A stretch of DNA of 34,851 nucleotides from Nocardioides sp. zg-DK7169. Lineage in GTDB: Bacteria > Actinomycetota > Actinomycetes > Propionibacteriales > Nocardioidaceae. Where the stretch lies: the NCBI RefSeq assembly GCF_013155365.1, contig NZ_JABJRA010000019.1:1-34851 (forward strand). Direction: 5' to 3'. The notes under the pieces were generated by a model, which was not told the DNA's origin, ran no database searches, and saw only the letters and a program-made list of their open reading frames with translations. Made by a program: the position numbers and the translations under genes. This document shows positions 14,325-21,827 of this stretch, piece by piece (the first letter of the stretch is position 1; the number at the start of each line of letters is the position of its first letter).

Positions 14325-14516
14325 ACAAGCGGAGTCGGCTCGTTCGTCTCCCACCCGCATCGACCGCCCTGTCCGCAGGGTCAGCAGCACAGGTCGTCGG
14401 GTCCGGTCCTGAGATGTGGTCCCACGCCAGACGTGACGACCCCGTCCCGGTGGTACGAATCCCTGGTGGGTGACGTGTCGAGACTGGCTTCCGCTTGTAG
14501 ACAGCGGAAGCCTTTT
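14325..14516 (+). promoter_or_regulatory. infC leader: attenuator with possible antiterminator
   Basis: The leader ends in a terminator-type hairpin: GGCTTCCGC (14486-14494) pairs with GCGGAAGCC (14504-14512) and is followed by TTTT. Upstream, ACAAGCGGA (14325-14333) is perfectly complementary to 14490-14498, the left arm plus part of the loop, and so could form a competing antiterminator. The genes downstream encode IF3, L35 and L20, an operon regulated by L20 binding to its leader in Firmicutes. What factor would act here is not known; the pairing itself is seen directly. Confidence 0.6.
14486..14516 (+). terminator. Intrinsic terminator/attenuator before infC
   Basis: Nine-bp perfect stem, 9-nt loop that can itself close by three pairs, then TTTT. 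It lies about 77 nt before the infC start, inside the transcription unit, so it most likely works as an attenuator. The alternative is that it simply ends transcription from the SseB-like gene and infC is started from another promoter. Confidence 0.75.
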
Positions 14517-14593
14517 GTCGTTTCCGGCCCTCATCACAGGTGAGTGGCCCGAAGGCGCGAGGACGTCCGGCCACAGCCCCATCAGGAGGACAC

Positions 14594-15277
14594 ATCAGCA
14601 CCGAGCTTCGTATCAACGACCGGATCCGGGTTTCCGAGGTCCGCCTCGTTGGACCCAATGGCGAGACCGTCGGCATTGTGCCGACGGCTGACGCGCTGCG
14701 CCTCGCGCAGGAGGCCGACCTCGACCTGGTCGAGGTTGCTCCGACTGCGCGCCCCCCGGTCTGCAAGCTCATGGACTACGGGAAGTTCAAGTACGAGAAC
14801 GCCCAGAAGGCTCGTGAGGCGCGTCGCAACCAGACGAACGTGATCATCAAGGAGATGAAGCTTCGTCCCAAGATCGACGCGCACGACTACGAGACGAAGA
14901 AGGGCCACGTGGTCCGCTTCCTCAAGGCCGGCGACAAGGTCAAGATCACGATCATGTTCCGTGGTCGCGAGCAGCACCGCCCCGAGCTGGGCTTCCGCCT
15001 GCTCCAGCGCCTCGCGGAGGACGTGGCCGACCTCGGCTTCGTGGAGTCCTCCCCGAAGCAGGACGGCCGCAACATGATCATGGTCCTCGGCCCGCACAAG
15101 AAGAAGGCCGACGCCAAGGTCGACGTGCAGGCGGCCAAGGACGCCAAGGCCTCCGAGCGTGCCGCCGACGTGGCAGCCGAGCGCGCCGAGCGCGACGCCG
15201 CCCACCTGGCCGGCCCGGTGGCGCAGAAGAAGGAGCGTGGCCGCTCCGAGAACCTCGATCCCGAGATCGAGGCCTGA
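14594..15277 (+). CDS. infC: Translation initiation factor IF-3, AUC start
   Basis: IF3 binds the 30S subunit and checks start codons. The 227-aa protein shows the full N-domain (RINDRIRVSEVRLVGPNGE, then LMDYGKFKYE), linker (AREARRNQ) and C-domain (KEMKLRPKI, GDKVKITIMFRGRE, GRNMIMVL), with an acidic/Ala-rich tail beyond residue about 190 as in other actinobacteria. The conserved sequence begins right after ATC, which AGGAGG precedes by 4 nt (14584-14589); the nearest upstream ATG (14540) would add 18 unrelated residues and place the ribosome site inside the gene. A non-AUG start fits the known autoregulation of infC, in which IF3 rejects its own AUU start in E. coli. rpmI and rplT follow. 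Confidence 0.93.
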   Translation: MSTELRINDRIRVSEVRLVGPNGETVGIVPTADALRLAQEADLDLVEVAPTARPPVCKLMDYGKFKYENAQKAREARRNQTNVIIKEMKLRPKIDAHDYETKKGHVVRFLKAGDKVKITIMFRGREQHRPELGFRLLQRLAEDVADLGFVESSPKQDGRNMIMVLGPHKKKADAKVDVQAAKDAKASERAADVAAERAERDAAHLAGPVAQKKERGRSENLDPEIEA

Positions 15278-15300
15278 CACTCCCGCAGGTCGCACGCACA

Positions 15301-15330
15301 CCCGGTCGAGTCCTCGACATCTCGACCGGG
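15301..15330 (+). promoter_or_regulatory. Ten-bp hairpin between infC and rpmI
   Basis: CCCGGTCGAG (15301-15310) and CTCGACCGGG (15321-15330) pair perfectly around a 10-nt loop. The loop contains CTCGAC, which could pair with the left arm instead, so two exclusive folds exist. There is no T-run, so it is not a usual terminator; an RNA-processing or ribosomal-protein-binding role is possible. Confidence 0.6.
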
Positions 15331-15361
15331 GCGTTCTGCAGCAACGAGAGAGAGACAACTG

Positions 15362-15556
15362 ATGCCGAAGAACAAGAGCCACTCCGGTGCCGGCAAGCGC
15401 TTCCGCGTGACCGGCTCGGGCAAGATCCTTCGCGAGAAGGCCGGCAAGCGCCACAACCTCGAGAAGAAGGCCTCCAAGGTCACGCGTCGCCTCACCGGCA
15501 CCGTCGAGGTCGCCAAGGCCGACGTGCCGCGCGCGAAGAAGCTGCTCGGTCGCTGA
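15362..15556 (+). CDS. rpmI: 50S ribosomal protein L35
   Basis: A 64-aa, strongly basic protein starting MPKNKSHSGAGKRFRVTGSGK, the standard L35 signature, and ending in KKLLGR. It is a small structural protein of the 50S subunit. The ATG is preceded by only a purine-rich GAGAGAGA stretch rather than a strong ribosome site. Second gene of the infC-rpmI-rplT operon, 84 nt after infC and 75 nt before rplT. Confidence 0.96.
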   Translation: MPKNKSHSGAGKRFRVTGSGKILREKAGKRHNLEKKASKVTRRLTGTVEVAKADVPRAKKLLGR

Positions 15557-15631
15557 CCCGACCTGCACCACCCCTGGTCGACGCAACCGACCTGAGCAAC
15601 CCGAGACATTTGAGCACCAAGGAGTAAGACA

Positions 15632-16024
15632 GTGGCACGCGTCAAGCGGGCGGTAAACGCCCAGAAGAAGCGCCGTACGACCCTCGAGCGCGCCGCCGGC
15701 TACCGCGGCCAGCGCTCGCGCCTGTACCGCAAGGCCAAGGAGCAGGTCACCCACTCGCTGGTCTACAGCTACAACGACCGGCGCAAGAACAAGGGCAACT
15801 TCCGTCGCCTGTGGATCCAGCGCATCAACGCGGCCGCTCGTGCGCAGGGCATGACGTACAACCGCTTCATCCAGGGCCTCGGCCTGGCCGGTGTCGAGGT
15901 CGACCGCAAGGTCCTCGCCGACCTCGCCGTCAACGACATCGCCGCGTTCAACGCGCTGGTCGAGGTCGCCAAGGCGGCCCTGCCCGAGGACGTCAACGCC
16001 CCCAAGGCGGAGGCCTCGGCCTGA
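15632..16024 (+). CDS. rplT: 50S ribosomal protein L20
   Basis: L20 binds 23S rRNA early in 50S assembly and in some bacteria represses its own operon by binding the leader. The 130-aa protein begins MARVKRAVNAQKKRR and carries the usual GYRGQRSRLYRKAKEQV and RDRR-type region (YNDRRKNKGNFRRLWIQRINAAAR). The GTG start follows AAGGAGTAA at good spacing. The last four bases overlap the likely start of the next gene, the RNA methyltransferase, so that gene may be part of the operon. Confidence 0.96.
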   Translation: MARVKRAVNAQKKRRTTLERAAGYRGQRSRLYRKAKEQVTHSLVYSYNDRRKNKGNFRRLWIQRINAAARAQGMTYNRFIQGLGLAGVEVDRKVLADLAVNDIAAFNALVEVAKAALPEDVNAPKAEASA

Positions 16025-16833
16025 ACACCCCGCTGAGCGCGGGCAACGCCCGCGTCAAGCTTGCACGCAAGCTCAGCCGCCGCTCGGAGCGATCCGAGCG
16101 GCGGCTGTTCCTTGCCGACGGCCCGAAGGCCGTCGAGGGCGCGCTCGGGGTCACCGGCTGCGTCACGGAGGTCTTCGCCACCGTCGCCGCCACCGAGCAG
16201 CACGCTGCCCTGGCCACCGCGGCCGAGGCGGCCGAGGTCCCCTGGACGCTGGTCGAGGACCGGGCGCTCGCCTCGCTGAGCGACTCGGTCACCCCGGCCG
16301 GCGTCGTGGCGGTCTGCCGCCACCTCGACCGTCCGCTCGCGCACCTGCTGGACCGCGCACCCCGGCTGGTCTCGATCTGCGCCGACGTGCGCGACCCCGG
16401 CAACGCGGGCAACGTCGTCCGCACCACCGACGCCGCCGGCGGCGACGCGGTGGTGCTGGCCGGCAGCTCGGTGGACCCGTACAACGCCAAGGCGGTCCGC
16501 GCGAGCGTCGGCAGCCTCTTCCACCTCCCGGTCGCGATCGAGCCGGACCCGGCCACCGCGGTCCGCGCGGCGCAGGCCGCGGGGCTCGTGGTCCTCGCCG
16601 CCGACGGCGCGGGCGAGGTGGAGCTCTTCGAGGCCGACGAGCTGCTCGCCGGGCCGACGGCGTGGCTGTTCGGCAACGAGGCGTGGGGCCTGCCCGACGA
16701 GCTCGCCGCCCTCGCCGACCACCGGGTGCGGATCCCGCTGCTCGGGGGCGCCGAGAGCCTCAACCTCGCCACCGCCGCGGCAGTCTGCCTCTACGCCTCC
16801 GCGCGCGCCCACCGCCCTGGCTCCACGCGCTGA
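16021..16833 (+). CDS. SpoU/TrmH-family RNA 2'-O-methyltransferase, CUG start
   Basis: A 270-aa knotted (SPOUT) methyltransferase that would transfer a methyl group from SAM to a ribose in rRNA or tRNA. An N-terminal substrate-binding domain (about 8-100) precedes the catalytic domain with motif 1 DPGNAGNVVRTTDAAG (125-140), motif 2 LFGNEAWGLP (216-225) and motif 3 IPLLGGAESLNLATAAAV (238-255). The target base is not known; relatives downstream of rplT are usually called 23S rRNA methyltransferases. No ATG, GTG or TTG fits the N terminus; CTG at 16021 does, with GGAGG (16009-16013) 7 nt upstream and a CTGA overlap with the rplT stop. Confidence 0.88.
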   Translation: MNTPLSAGNARVKLARKLSRRSERSERRLFLADGPKAVEGALGVTGCVTEVFATVAATEQHAALATAAEAAEVPWTLVEDRALASLSDSVTPAGVVAVCRHLDRPLAHLLDRAPRLVSICADVRDPGNAGNVVRTTDAAGGDAVVLAGSSVDPYNAKAVRASVGSLFHLPVAIEPDPATAVRAAQAAGLVVLAADGAGEVELFEADELLAGPTAWLFGNEAWGLPDELAALADHRVRIPLLGGAESLNLATAAAVCLYASARAHRPGSTR

Positions 16834-16859
16834 GCCCCGCCCGCGGCCGGTCCGCACCG

Positions 16860-16865
16860 TAGGGT
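16860..16865 (+). promoter_or_regulatory. Putative -10 box of the PAS histidine kinase (leaderless)
   Basis: TAGGGT followed by 6 nt and ATG, identical in hexamer and spacing to the epimerase promoter on the other strand. No ribosome binding site lies between. Confidence 0.5.
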
Positions 16866-16871
16866 GGCGCG

Positions 16872-17933
16872 ATGAGCGCACCGACCTCGGCCCAGGAGCT
16901 GGCGGACCTGCTGCCCGACGCGGTGCTGGTCGCCGGCCCGGACGCACGCGTGGAGCTGGTGTCGGCCTCCGCGGCCGCGATGCTCGGCACCGACCCGGCC
17001 ACGGCCTGCGGGCGGCAGCTCTCCGAGGTGCTCGCGCTGCGCGACCAGCAGGGGAACCGCTGGTGTGAGTGCAACCGCCCCTACGACGGGCTGCCGATGC
17101 GCACCGGCGTGCCGGAGCAGTCCTGGTTGCTGCCCGACGGCACGGAGGTGCTGGTCACCGCCCGCATCCACCGCCCGTCGCTGCGCGAGCCGATCTCCCG
17201 GGTCGTGGTCAGCCTGCGCTCCGGGCGCGGCCGGGCGCGGCTGGACCGGGAGCGCTCGGACCTGGTCGCGACCGTCGCCCACGAGCTCCGCTCGCCGCTC
17301 ACCGGGGTGAAGGGCTTCGTCCAGGCGCTGCTGAACCGCTGGGACAAGCTCAACGACGAGCAGAAGCGGCTGATGCTGACCACCGTCAGCGTCGACGCGG
17401 ACCGGTTGGGCCGGCTGATCGCCGAGCTCCTCGACGTCGCCCGCATCGACACCGGGCGCCTGCAGCTGTACCGGCGCCCGTGCGACGCGGGGCTGCTCGC
17501 CCGGCGGGTCGTGGACTCGGTGGGCGTCGGCACGTCGCGCCACATCGAGCTCACCGTCGCCCCCGACCTGCCCCCGATCGGGGCCGACCCGGACAAGTTC
17601 GTCCAGGTCCTCACCAACCTCGTCGAGAACGGCGTGCACCACGGGTCGGGACTGGTCCGGGTCGTGCTGGCCGCCCAGCCGGGCGAGCCCGGCGGGGGAG
17701 TGCCCGGCGTGGTGATGAGCATCGAGGACGACGGCGACGGCATCCCGGCCGAGCTGCGCAGCCGGGCGTTCACGAAGTTCTGGCGCAACGGGCCCAGCGG
17801 CGGGTCCGGCCTGGGGCTCTACATCGTGCACGGACTGGTGCGCGCCCACGGCGGCACGGTCGAGATCGGCGACGCGGAGGGTGGGGGCGCGCGGGTCGTG
17901 GTCACCTGGCCGGGTCCGCTCGACCCGGGCTGA
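16872..17933 (+). CDS. Soluble PAS sensor histidine kinase
   Basis: A 353-aa cytoplasmic kinase with no membrane segments. A PAS-like domain spans about 8-115 and includes a CxC pair (C65, C67 in NRWCECNRPYDG) that could bind a metal or respond to redox state; that is a guess. HisKA follows with H137 in VAHELRSPLTG, then the ATPase domain with N253 (NLVENGVHH), D287-D289 (EDDGDGIP) and SGGSGLGL (309-316). No response regulator lies next to it; it is orphan between the methyltransferase and pheS. The ATG fits a leaderless mRNA. The stimulus and partner are unknown. Confidence 0.88.
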   Translation: MSAPTSAQELADLLPDAVLVAGPDARVELVSASAAAMLGTDPATACGRQLSEVLALRDQQGNRWCECNRPYDGLPMRTGVPEQSWLLPDGTEVLVTARIHRPSLREPISRVVVSLRSGRGRARLDRERSDLVATVAHELRSPLTGVKGFVQALLNRWDKLNDEQKRLMLTTVSVDADRLGRLIAELLDVARIDTGRLQLYRRPCDAGLLARRVVDSVGVGTSRHIELTVAPDLPPIGADPDKFVQVLTNLVENGVHHGSGLVRVVLAAQPGEPGGGVPGVVMSIEDDGDGIPAELRSRAFTKFWRNGPSGGSGLGLYIVHGLVRAHGGTVEIGDAEGGGARVVVTWPGPLDPG

Positions 17934-17989
17934 GCGGCGTACCGCAGTCCCGCGGGTGAACCGGTTCGCGCGCGTGCCGCGGGGGTTCC

Positions 17990-17995
17990 TAGACT
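17990..17995 (+). promoter_or_regulatory. Putative -10 box of pheST
   Basis: TAGACT would start transcription near 18002, giving a leader of about 40 nt that contains a small perfect hairpin (GCACGC-GCC-GCGTGC, 18005-18019) and the GGAAAGG ribosome site. There is no room for a T-box and none is seen. Confidence 0.45.
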
Positions 17996-18042
17996 TGCCG
18001 GGTTGCACGCGCCGCGTGCGCACCAGAGCTGGAAAGGCAGTC

Positions 18043-19149
18043 ATGTCGGGACCGAACACCGATTACGACCCCGTCGAGGTCACCCCCTTGAAACCCGAGG
18101 AGGTCGAGGCCTCACGGGACGCGGCGATCGCCGCGATCGCGGCCGCGGGCGACCTCGACGAGCTCAAGCAGGTGCGCATCGACCACACCGGCGACCGCTC
18201 GCCGCTGGCGCTCGCGAACCGGGAGATCGGTGCGCTGCCGCCGCAGGCCCGCAAGGAGGCCGGCCAGCGCATCGGCCAGGCCCGCGGGGCCGTCAACAAG
18301 GCGCTCGCCGAGCGCCAGGGCGTGCTCGAGGCCGAGCACGAGGCCCGGATGCTGGTGGAGGAGACCGTCGACGTCACCCTGCCGACCGACCGTCGGCCCG
18401 CCGGCGCGCGGCACCCGCTGACGACCGGCGCGGAGCTGATCGCCGACATCTTCGTCTCGATGGGCTGGGAGGTCGCCGAGGGCCCGGTCATCGAGGCCGA
18501 GTGGCTCAACTTCGACGCCCTCAACCTGGGCCCGGACCACCCGGCGCGCACGATGCAGGACACCTTCTGGACCGCCCCGGCCGACAACGGCATCGTGCTG
18601 CGCACCCAGACCTCCCCGGTGCAGGCGCGCACCATGCTGACCCGCAAGCCCCCGATCTACGTCGTCTGCCCGGGGCGGGTCTTCCGCACCGACGAGTACG
18701 ACGCCACGCACAGCCCGATGTTCCACCAGGTCGAGGGCCTCGCCATCGACGAGGGCATCACCATGGCCCACCTGCGCGGCACCCTGGACCACTTCGCCGC
18801 CGCGATGTTCGGCGAGGGCATCCGCACCCGGTTCCGCCCGTCGTACTTCCCCTTCACCGAGCCGTCGGCCGAGGTCGACCTGGTCTGCTTCGTGTGCCGC
18901 GGCACCGGTGAGCTCGACGGCGCCACCTGCCGCACCTGCCGCGGCGAGGCCTGGATCGAGTGGGGCGGCTGCGGCGTGGTCAACCCGCGCGTGCTCACCG
19001 CCTGCGGCGTGGACCCGGAGCGCTACACCGGGTTCGCGTTCGGCATGGGCATCGACCGCACCCTGATGGTGCGACACGGCATCGCGGACCTGCGCGCGCT
19101 CTTCGAGGGCGACGTCCGCTTCACCTCGGCTTTCGGTACGGAGATCTGA
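18043..19149 (+). CDS. pheS: Phenylalanyl-tRNA synthetase alpha subunit
   Basis: The catalytic subunit of the alpha2-beta2 enzyme that charges tRNA-Phe. The 368-aa protein has an N-terminal coiled coil for tRNA contact (about 15-115) and a class II core with FRTDEYDATHSPMFHQVEG (motif 2 region), FPFTEPSAEV and GFAFGMGIDR (motif 3). A treble-clef-like zinc knuckle, C282-C285-C296-C299, is inserted after the core strand; this is known in actinobacterial PheS. The ATG follows GGAAAGG. Its TGA overlaps the pheT ATG by one base. Confidence 0.96.
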   Translation: MSGPNTDYDPVEVTPLKPEEVEASRDAAIAAIAAAGDLDELKQVRIDHTGDRSPLALANREIGALPPQARKEAGQRIGQARGAVNKALAERQGVLEAEHEARMLVEETVDVTLPTDRRPAGARHPLTTGAELIADIFVSMGWEVAEGPVIEAEWLNFDALNLGPDHPARTMQDTFWTAPADNGIVLRTQTSPVQARTMLTRKPPIYVVCPGRVFRTDEYDATHSPMFHQVEGLAIDEGITMAHLRGTLDHFAAAMFGEGIRTRFRPSYFPFTEPSAEVDLVCFVCRGTGELDGATCRTCRGEAWIEWGGCGVVNPRVLTACGVDPERYTGFAFGMGIDRTLMVRHGIADLRALFEGDVRFTSAFGTEI

Positions 19150-21644
19150 TGAAGGCGGCAGCGTCCTGGATCAAGGAGTACGTCGACCTCCCGGCCGACG
19201 TCACCACCGAGCGGCTCACCGAGCGGCTCACCGACCTCGGGCTCAAGCTCGAGGCCATCGAGCGCGCGGGTGACGCGATCACCGGCCCGCTGGTGGTCGG
19301 ACGGGTGCTCACCCAGGAGAAGGAGCCCCAGAAGAACGGCAAGGTCATCAACTGGTGCACCGTCGACGTCGGTGCCGCCAACGGGTCCGGCGAGCCGCAG
19401 GGCATCGTGTGCGGTGCCCACAACTTCGGCCCCGGCGACCTCGTGGTCGTCGTGCTGCCCGGAGCGGTGCTCCCGGGCGACTTCGCGATCTCCGCGCGCA
19501 AGACCTACGGCCACCTGTCGGCCGGCATGATCTGCTCCGCCACCGAGCTCGGCCTGGGCGAGGACCCGTTCGGCTCCGGCGAGGACGGCATCATCGTGCT
19601 GCCCGAGGGCCTGGCCGAGCCGGGGGAGAGCGCCTTCGGGCTGCTCGGCCTCGACGAGGAGGTCATCGAGTTCGAGATCAACCCCGACCGCGCCTACGCG
19701 CTGTCGCTGCGCGGCATCGCCCGCGAGGCCGCGCTGGCCTTCGACGCGCCGTTCCGCGATCCCGCGCTGCGCGACCTGCCCTCGAAGGCCCCGGCCGGCC
19801 ACCCGGTCGAGATCGACGACCCCGAGGGCTGCCCGGTCTTCGTCGCCCGCACCGTCACCGGCTTCGATCCGACCGCGCCCACCCCCGGGTGGATGGCGCA
19901 GCGCCTGGTGCAGTCGGGCATGCGGCCGATCTCCCTGGCCGTCGACGTCACCAACTACGTGATGCTCGAGCTCGGCCGCCCGATCCACGGCTACGACCTG
20001 GACAAGCTCCAGGGCACCGTGCGGGTGCGCCGCGCCACGGAGGGCGAGAAGCTGCGGACCCTCGACGGCACCGACCGGGTGCTGAGCAGCGAGGACCTCG
20101 TCGTCACCGACGACTCGGGCATCATCGGCCTCGGCGGTGTCATGGGCGGCGAGACCACCGAGATGTCCGCGACCACCACCCGGGTGCTCATCGAGTCGGC
20201 CCACTGGGACGCACGCTCGATGTTCCGCACCGGCAAGCGCCACAAGATCTCCTCCGAGGCCGGCAAGCGCAACGAGCGTGGCGTGGACCCGACGATCTGC
20301 GAGGCCGCCGCCGACCGCGTCGTCGAGCTGCTCACGACGTACGGCGGGGCGACGGCGGAGCCGGGCGTCACCGTGGTCGGCCAGGCGCCGGCCCGTGCGC
20401 CGATCACCATGTCCTACGACCTGCCCGCGAAGGTGATGGGCGCCGACGTGCCGGCCGACGTCACGCTCGCGCACCTCGAGGCGGTCGGCTGCGACCTGGT
20501 CAAGGAGGACACGGTCGTCCTGGCCACCCCGGCGCCGTGGCGCCCGGACCTCAACGACCCCTTCGACCTGGTCGAGGAGGTGGCGCGCATCGTCGGCTAC
20601 AACGAGGTGCCCTCGGTCCTGCCGACGCCGCCTGCCGGCCGCGGTCTGACCCGCGCGCAGCGGCTGCGCCGCCGGGTCGGACGCACCCTCGCCGGCGCCG
20701 GCTGCGTGGAGGTCGTCAGCTTCCCGTTCATCGGGGAGGCGACCTTCGACGCGCTCGGCCTCGACGCCGACGACCCGCTGCGCCGCACGGTGCACCTGGC
20801 CAACCCGATGTCCGCGGAGGAGCCGTCGTTCACCACGACGCTGCTGCCCGGGCTGATCAAGGCGGCCGCGCGCAACCTGGGACGCGGTGCCTCCGGGGTC
20901 GCGCTGTTCGAGACCGGCGCGGTGGCCTTCCCCTCCGAGCACGGTCCCGCACCGATCTACGGCGTCGAGGCGCGTCCGAGCGACGCCGAGCTGGAGACGC
21001 TGTTCGCGGCGCTGCCGCACCAGCCGAACCACCTCGGCGCGGTCCTCGCCGGTGAGCGCGAGCGCTCCGGATGGTGGGGCGGCGGCCGGCCGGTGGCCTG
21101 GGCCGACGCCGTGGAGCTGGTCCGCCGCCTCGCCGCGGAGCTCTCCGTCGACGTCGAGCTCACCAACACCGAGCGGGCGCCGTGGCACCCGGGTCGCTGC
21201 GCGCAGGTCAGCGTGGCCGGCCAGGTCATCGGCCACGCGGGCGAGCTGCACCCCAAGGTCTGCCAGGCCTTCGGGCTGCCGGCCCGCGCGGCAGCCGTGG
21301 AGATCGACCTCGACGCCCTCATCGCCGCGGCTCCGGCCACGGTCCGCGGCCCGGAGCTCTCCAGCTTCCCGGTCGCCAAGGAGGACGTCGCCCTGATCGT
21401 CGACGCCGACGTCCCCGCCGCCCAGGTGGAGGCCGCCCTGCGTGAGGGTGCGGGCGAGCTGCTGGAGTCGATCCGGCTCTTCGACGTCTACACCGGCGAG
21501 CAGGTCGGTGAGGGCCACAAGTCCCTCGCGTTCGCCCTGCGCTTCCGCGCACCCGACCGCACGCTGACCGACGAGGAGACCTCCTCGGCCCGCGACGCGG
21601 CCGTCGCCGCAGCCGCCGACCGCCTCGGCGCCACCCAGCGCTGA
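19149..21644 (+). CDS. pheT: Phenylalanyl-tRNA synthetase beta subunit
   Basis: The 831-aa beta subunit holds the tRNA-binding and editing modules: an N-terminal EMAP-like tRNA-binding domain (about 40-150, WCTVDVG...IVCGAHNF), the B3/B4 editing region with SLAVDVTNYVMLELGRPIHGYD and RTLDG, the B5 domain, a catalytic-like core, and the C-terminal ferredoxin-like anticodon domain ending in LAFALRFRAPDRTLTDEE. Length is normal. The start is fixed by the TGATG junction with pheS. A strong terminator begins 9 nt after the stop. No irregularities seen. Confidence 0.96.
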   Translation: MKAAASWIKEYVDLPADVTTERLTERLTDLGLKLEAIERAGDAITGPLVVGRVLTQEKEPQKNGKVINWCTVDVGAANGSGEPQGIVCGAHNFGPGDLVVVVLPGAVLPGDFAISARKTYGHLSAGMICSATELGLGEDPFGSGEDGIIVLPEGLAEPGESAFGLLGLDEEVIEFEINPDRAYALSLRGIAREAALAFDAPFRDPALRDLPSKAPAGHPVEIDDPEGCPVFVARTVTGFDPTAPTPGWMAQRLVQSGMRPISLAVDVTNYVMLELGRPIHGYDLDKLQGTVRVRRATEGEKLRTLDGTDRVLSSEDLVVTDDSGIIGLGGVMGGETTEMSATTTRVLIESAHWDARSMFRTGKRHKISSEAGKRNERGVDPTICEAAADRVVELLTTYGGATAEPGVTVVGQAPARAPITMSYDLPAKVMGADVPADVTLAHLEAVGCDLVKEDTVVLATPAPWRPDLNDPFDLVEEVARIVGYNEVPSVLPTPPAGRGLTRAQRLRRRVGRTLAGAGCVEVVSFPFIGEATFDALGLDADDPLRRTVHLANPMSAEEPSFTTTLLPGLIKAAARNLGRGASGVALFETGAVAFPSEHGPAPIYGVEARPSDAELETLFAALPHQPNHLGAVLAGERERSGWWGGGRPVAWADAVELVRRLAAELSVDVELTNTERAPWHPGRCAQVSVAGQVIGHAGELHPKVCQAFGLPARAAAVEIDLDALIAAAPATVRGPELSSFPVAKEDVALIVDADVPAAQVEAALREGAGELLESIRLFDVYTGEQVGEGHKSLAFALRFRAPDRTLTDEETSSARDAAVAAAADRLGATQR

Positions 21645-21653
21645 TCGACCCAT

Positions 21654-21699
21654 CGACAGACGGACGCCGCCCGACGAGGGCGGCGTCCGTCTGTCGTTT
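21654..21699 (+). terminator. Strong intrinsic terminator after pheT
   Basis: A perfect 19-bp stem (21654-21672 with 21678-21696) closes a 5-nt loop and is followed by TTTG. The T-tract is short, as often in high-GC genomes. It separates pheT from the convergent DUF222/HNH gene. Confidence 0.85.
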
Positions 21700-21773
21700 G
21701 CGGGTCCGGGAGGTCGAGCGGCGGCCGTTGGTCTGGCTTGTCGAGACCCGGGAGACGCCGGGCAGCGGTCTGC

Positions 21774-21796
21774 CCCGCCGGCAGGGTGCCGGCGGG
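21774..21796 (-). terminator. GC hairpin after the DUF222/HNH gene
   Basis: CCCGCCGGC and GCCGGCGGG form a 9-bp stem with a 5-nt loop, 32 nt beyond the stop of the minus-strand endonuclease gene. No T-run follows on either strand, so termination is only suggested by position. I see no gene in 21700-21827. Confidence 0.4.
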
Positions 21797-21827
21797 TGCT
21801 GAGCGTCTATGAGCGGGCGGAGCTCTC

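Noticed and set aside
14279..14473. Possible 64-aa leader peptide upstream of infC
   Set aside because: Starts with TTG near the predicted transcription start, has no ribosome site, and the leader is better explained by RNA pairing.
18001..18042. T-box or other riboswitch before pheS
   Set aside because: The leader is only about 40 nt, with one small hairpin and no T-box sequence.
19023..21653. 876-codon minus-strand frame opposite pheT
   Set aside because: Antisense shadow of pheT; the sequence is low-complexity in Gly, Arg, Val and Asp with no motif.
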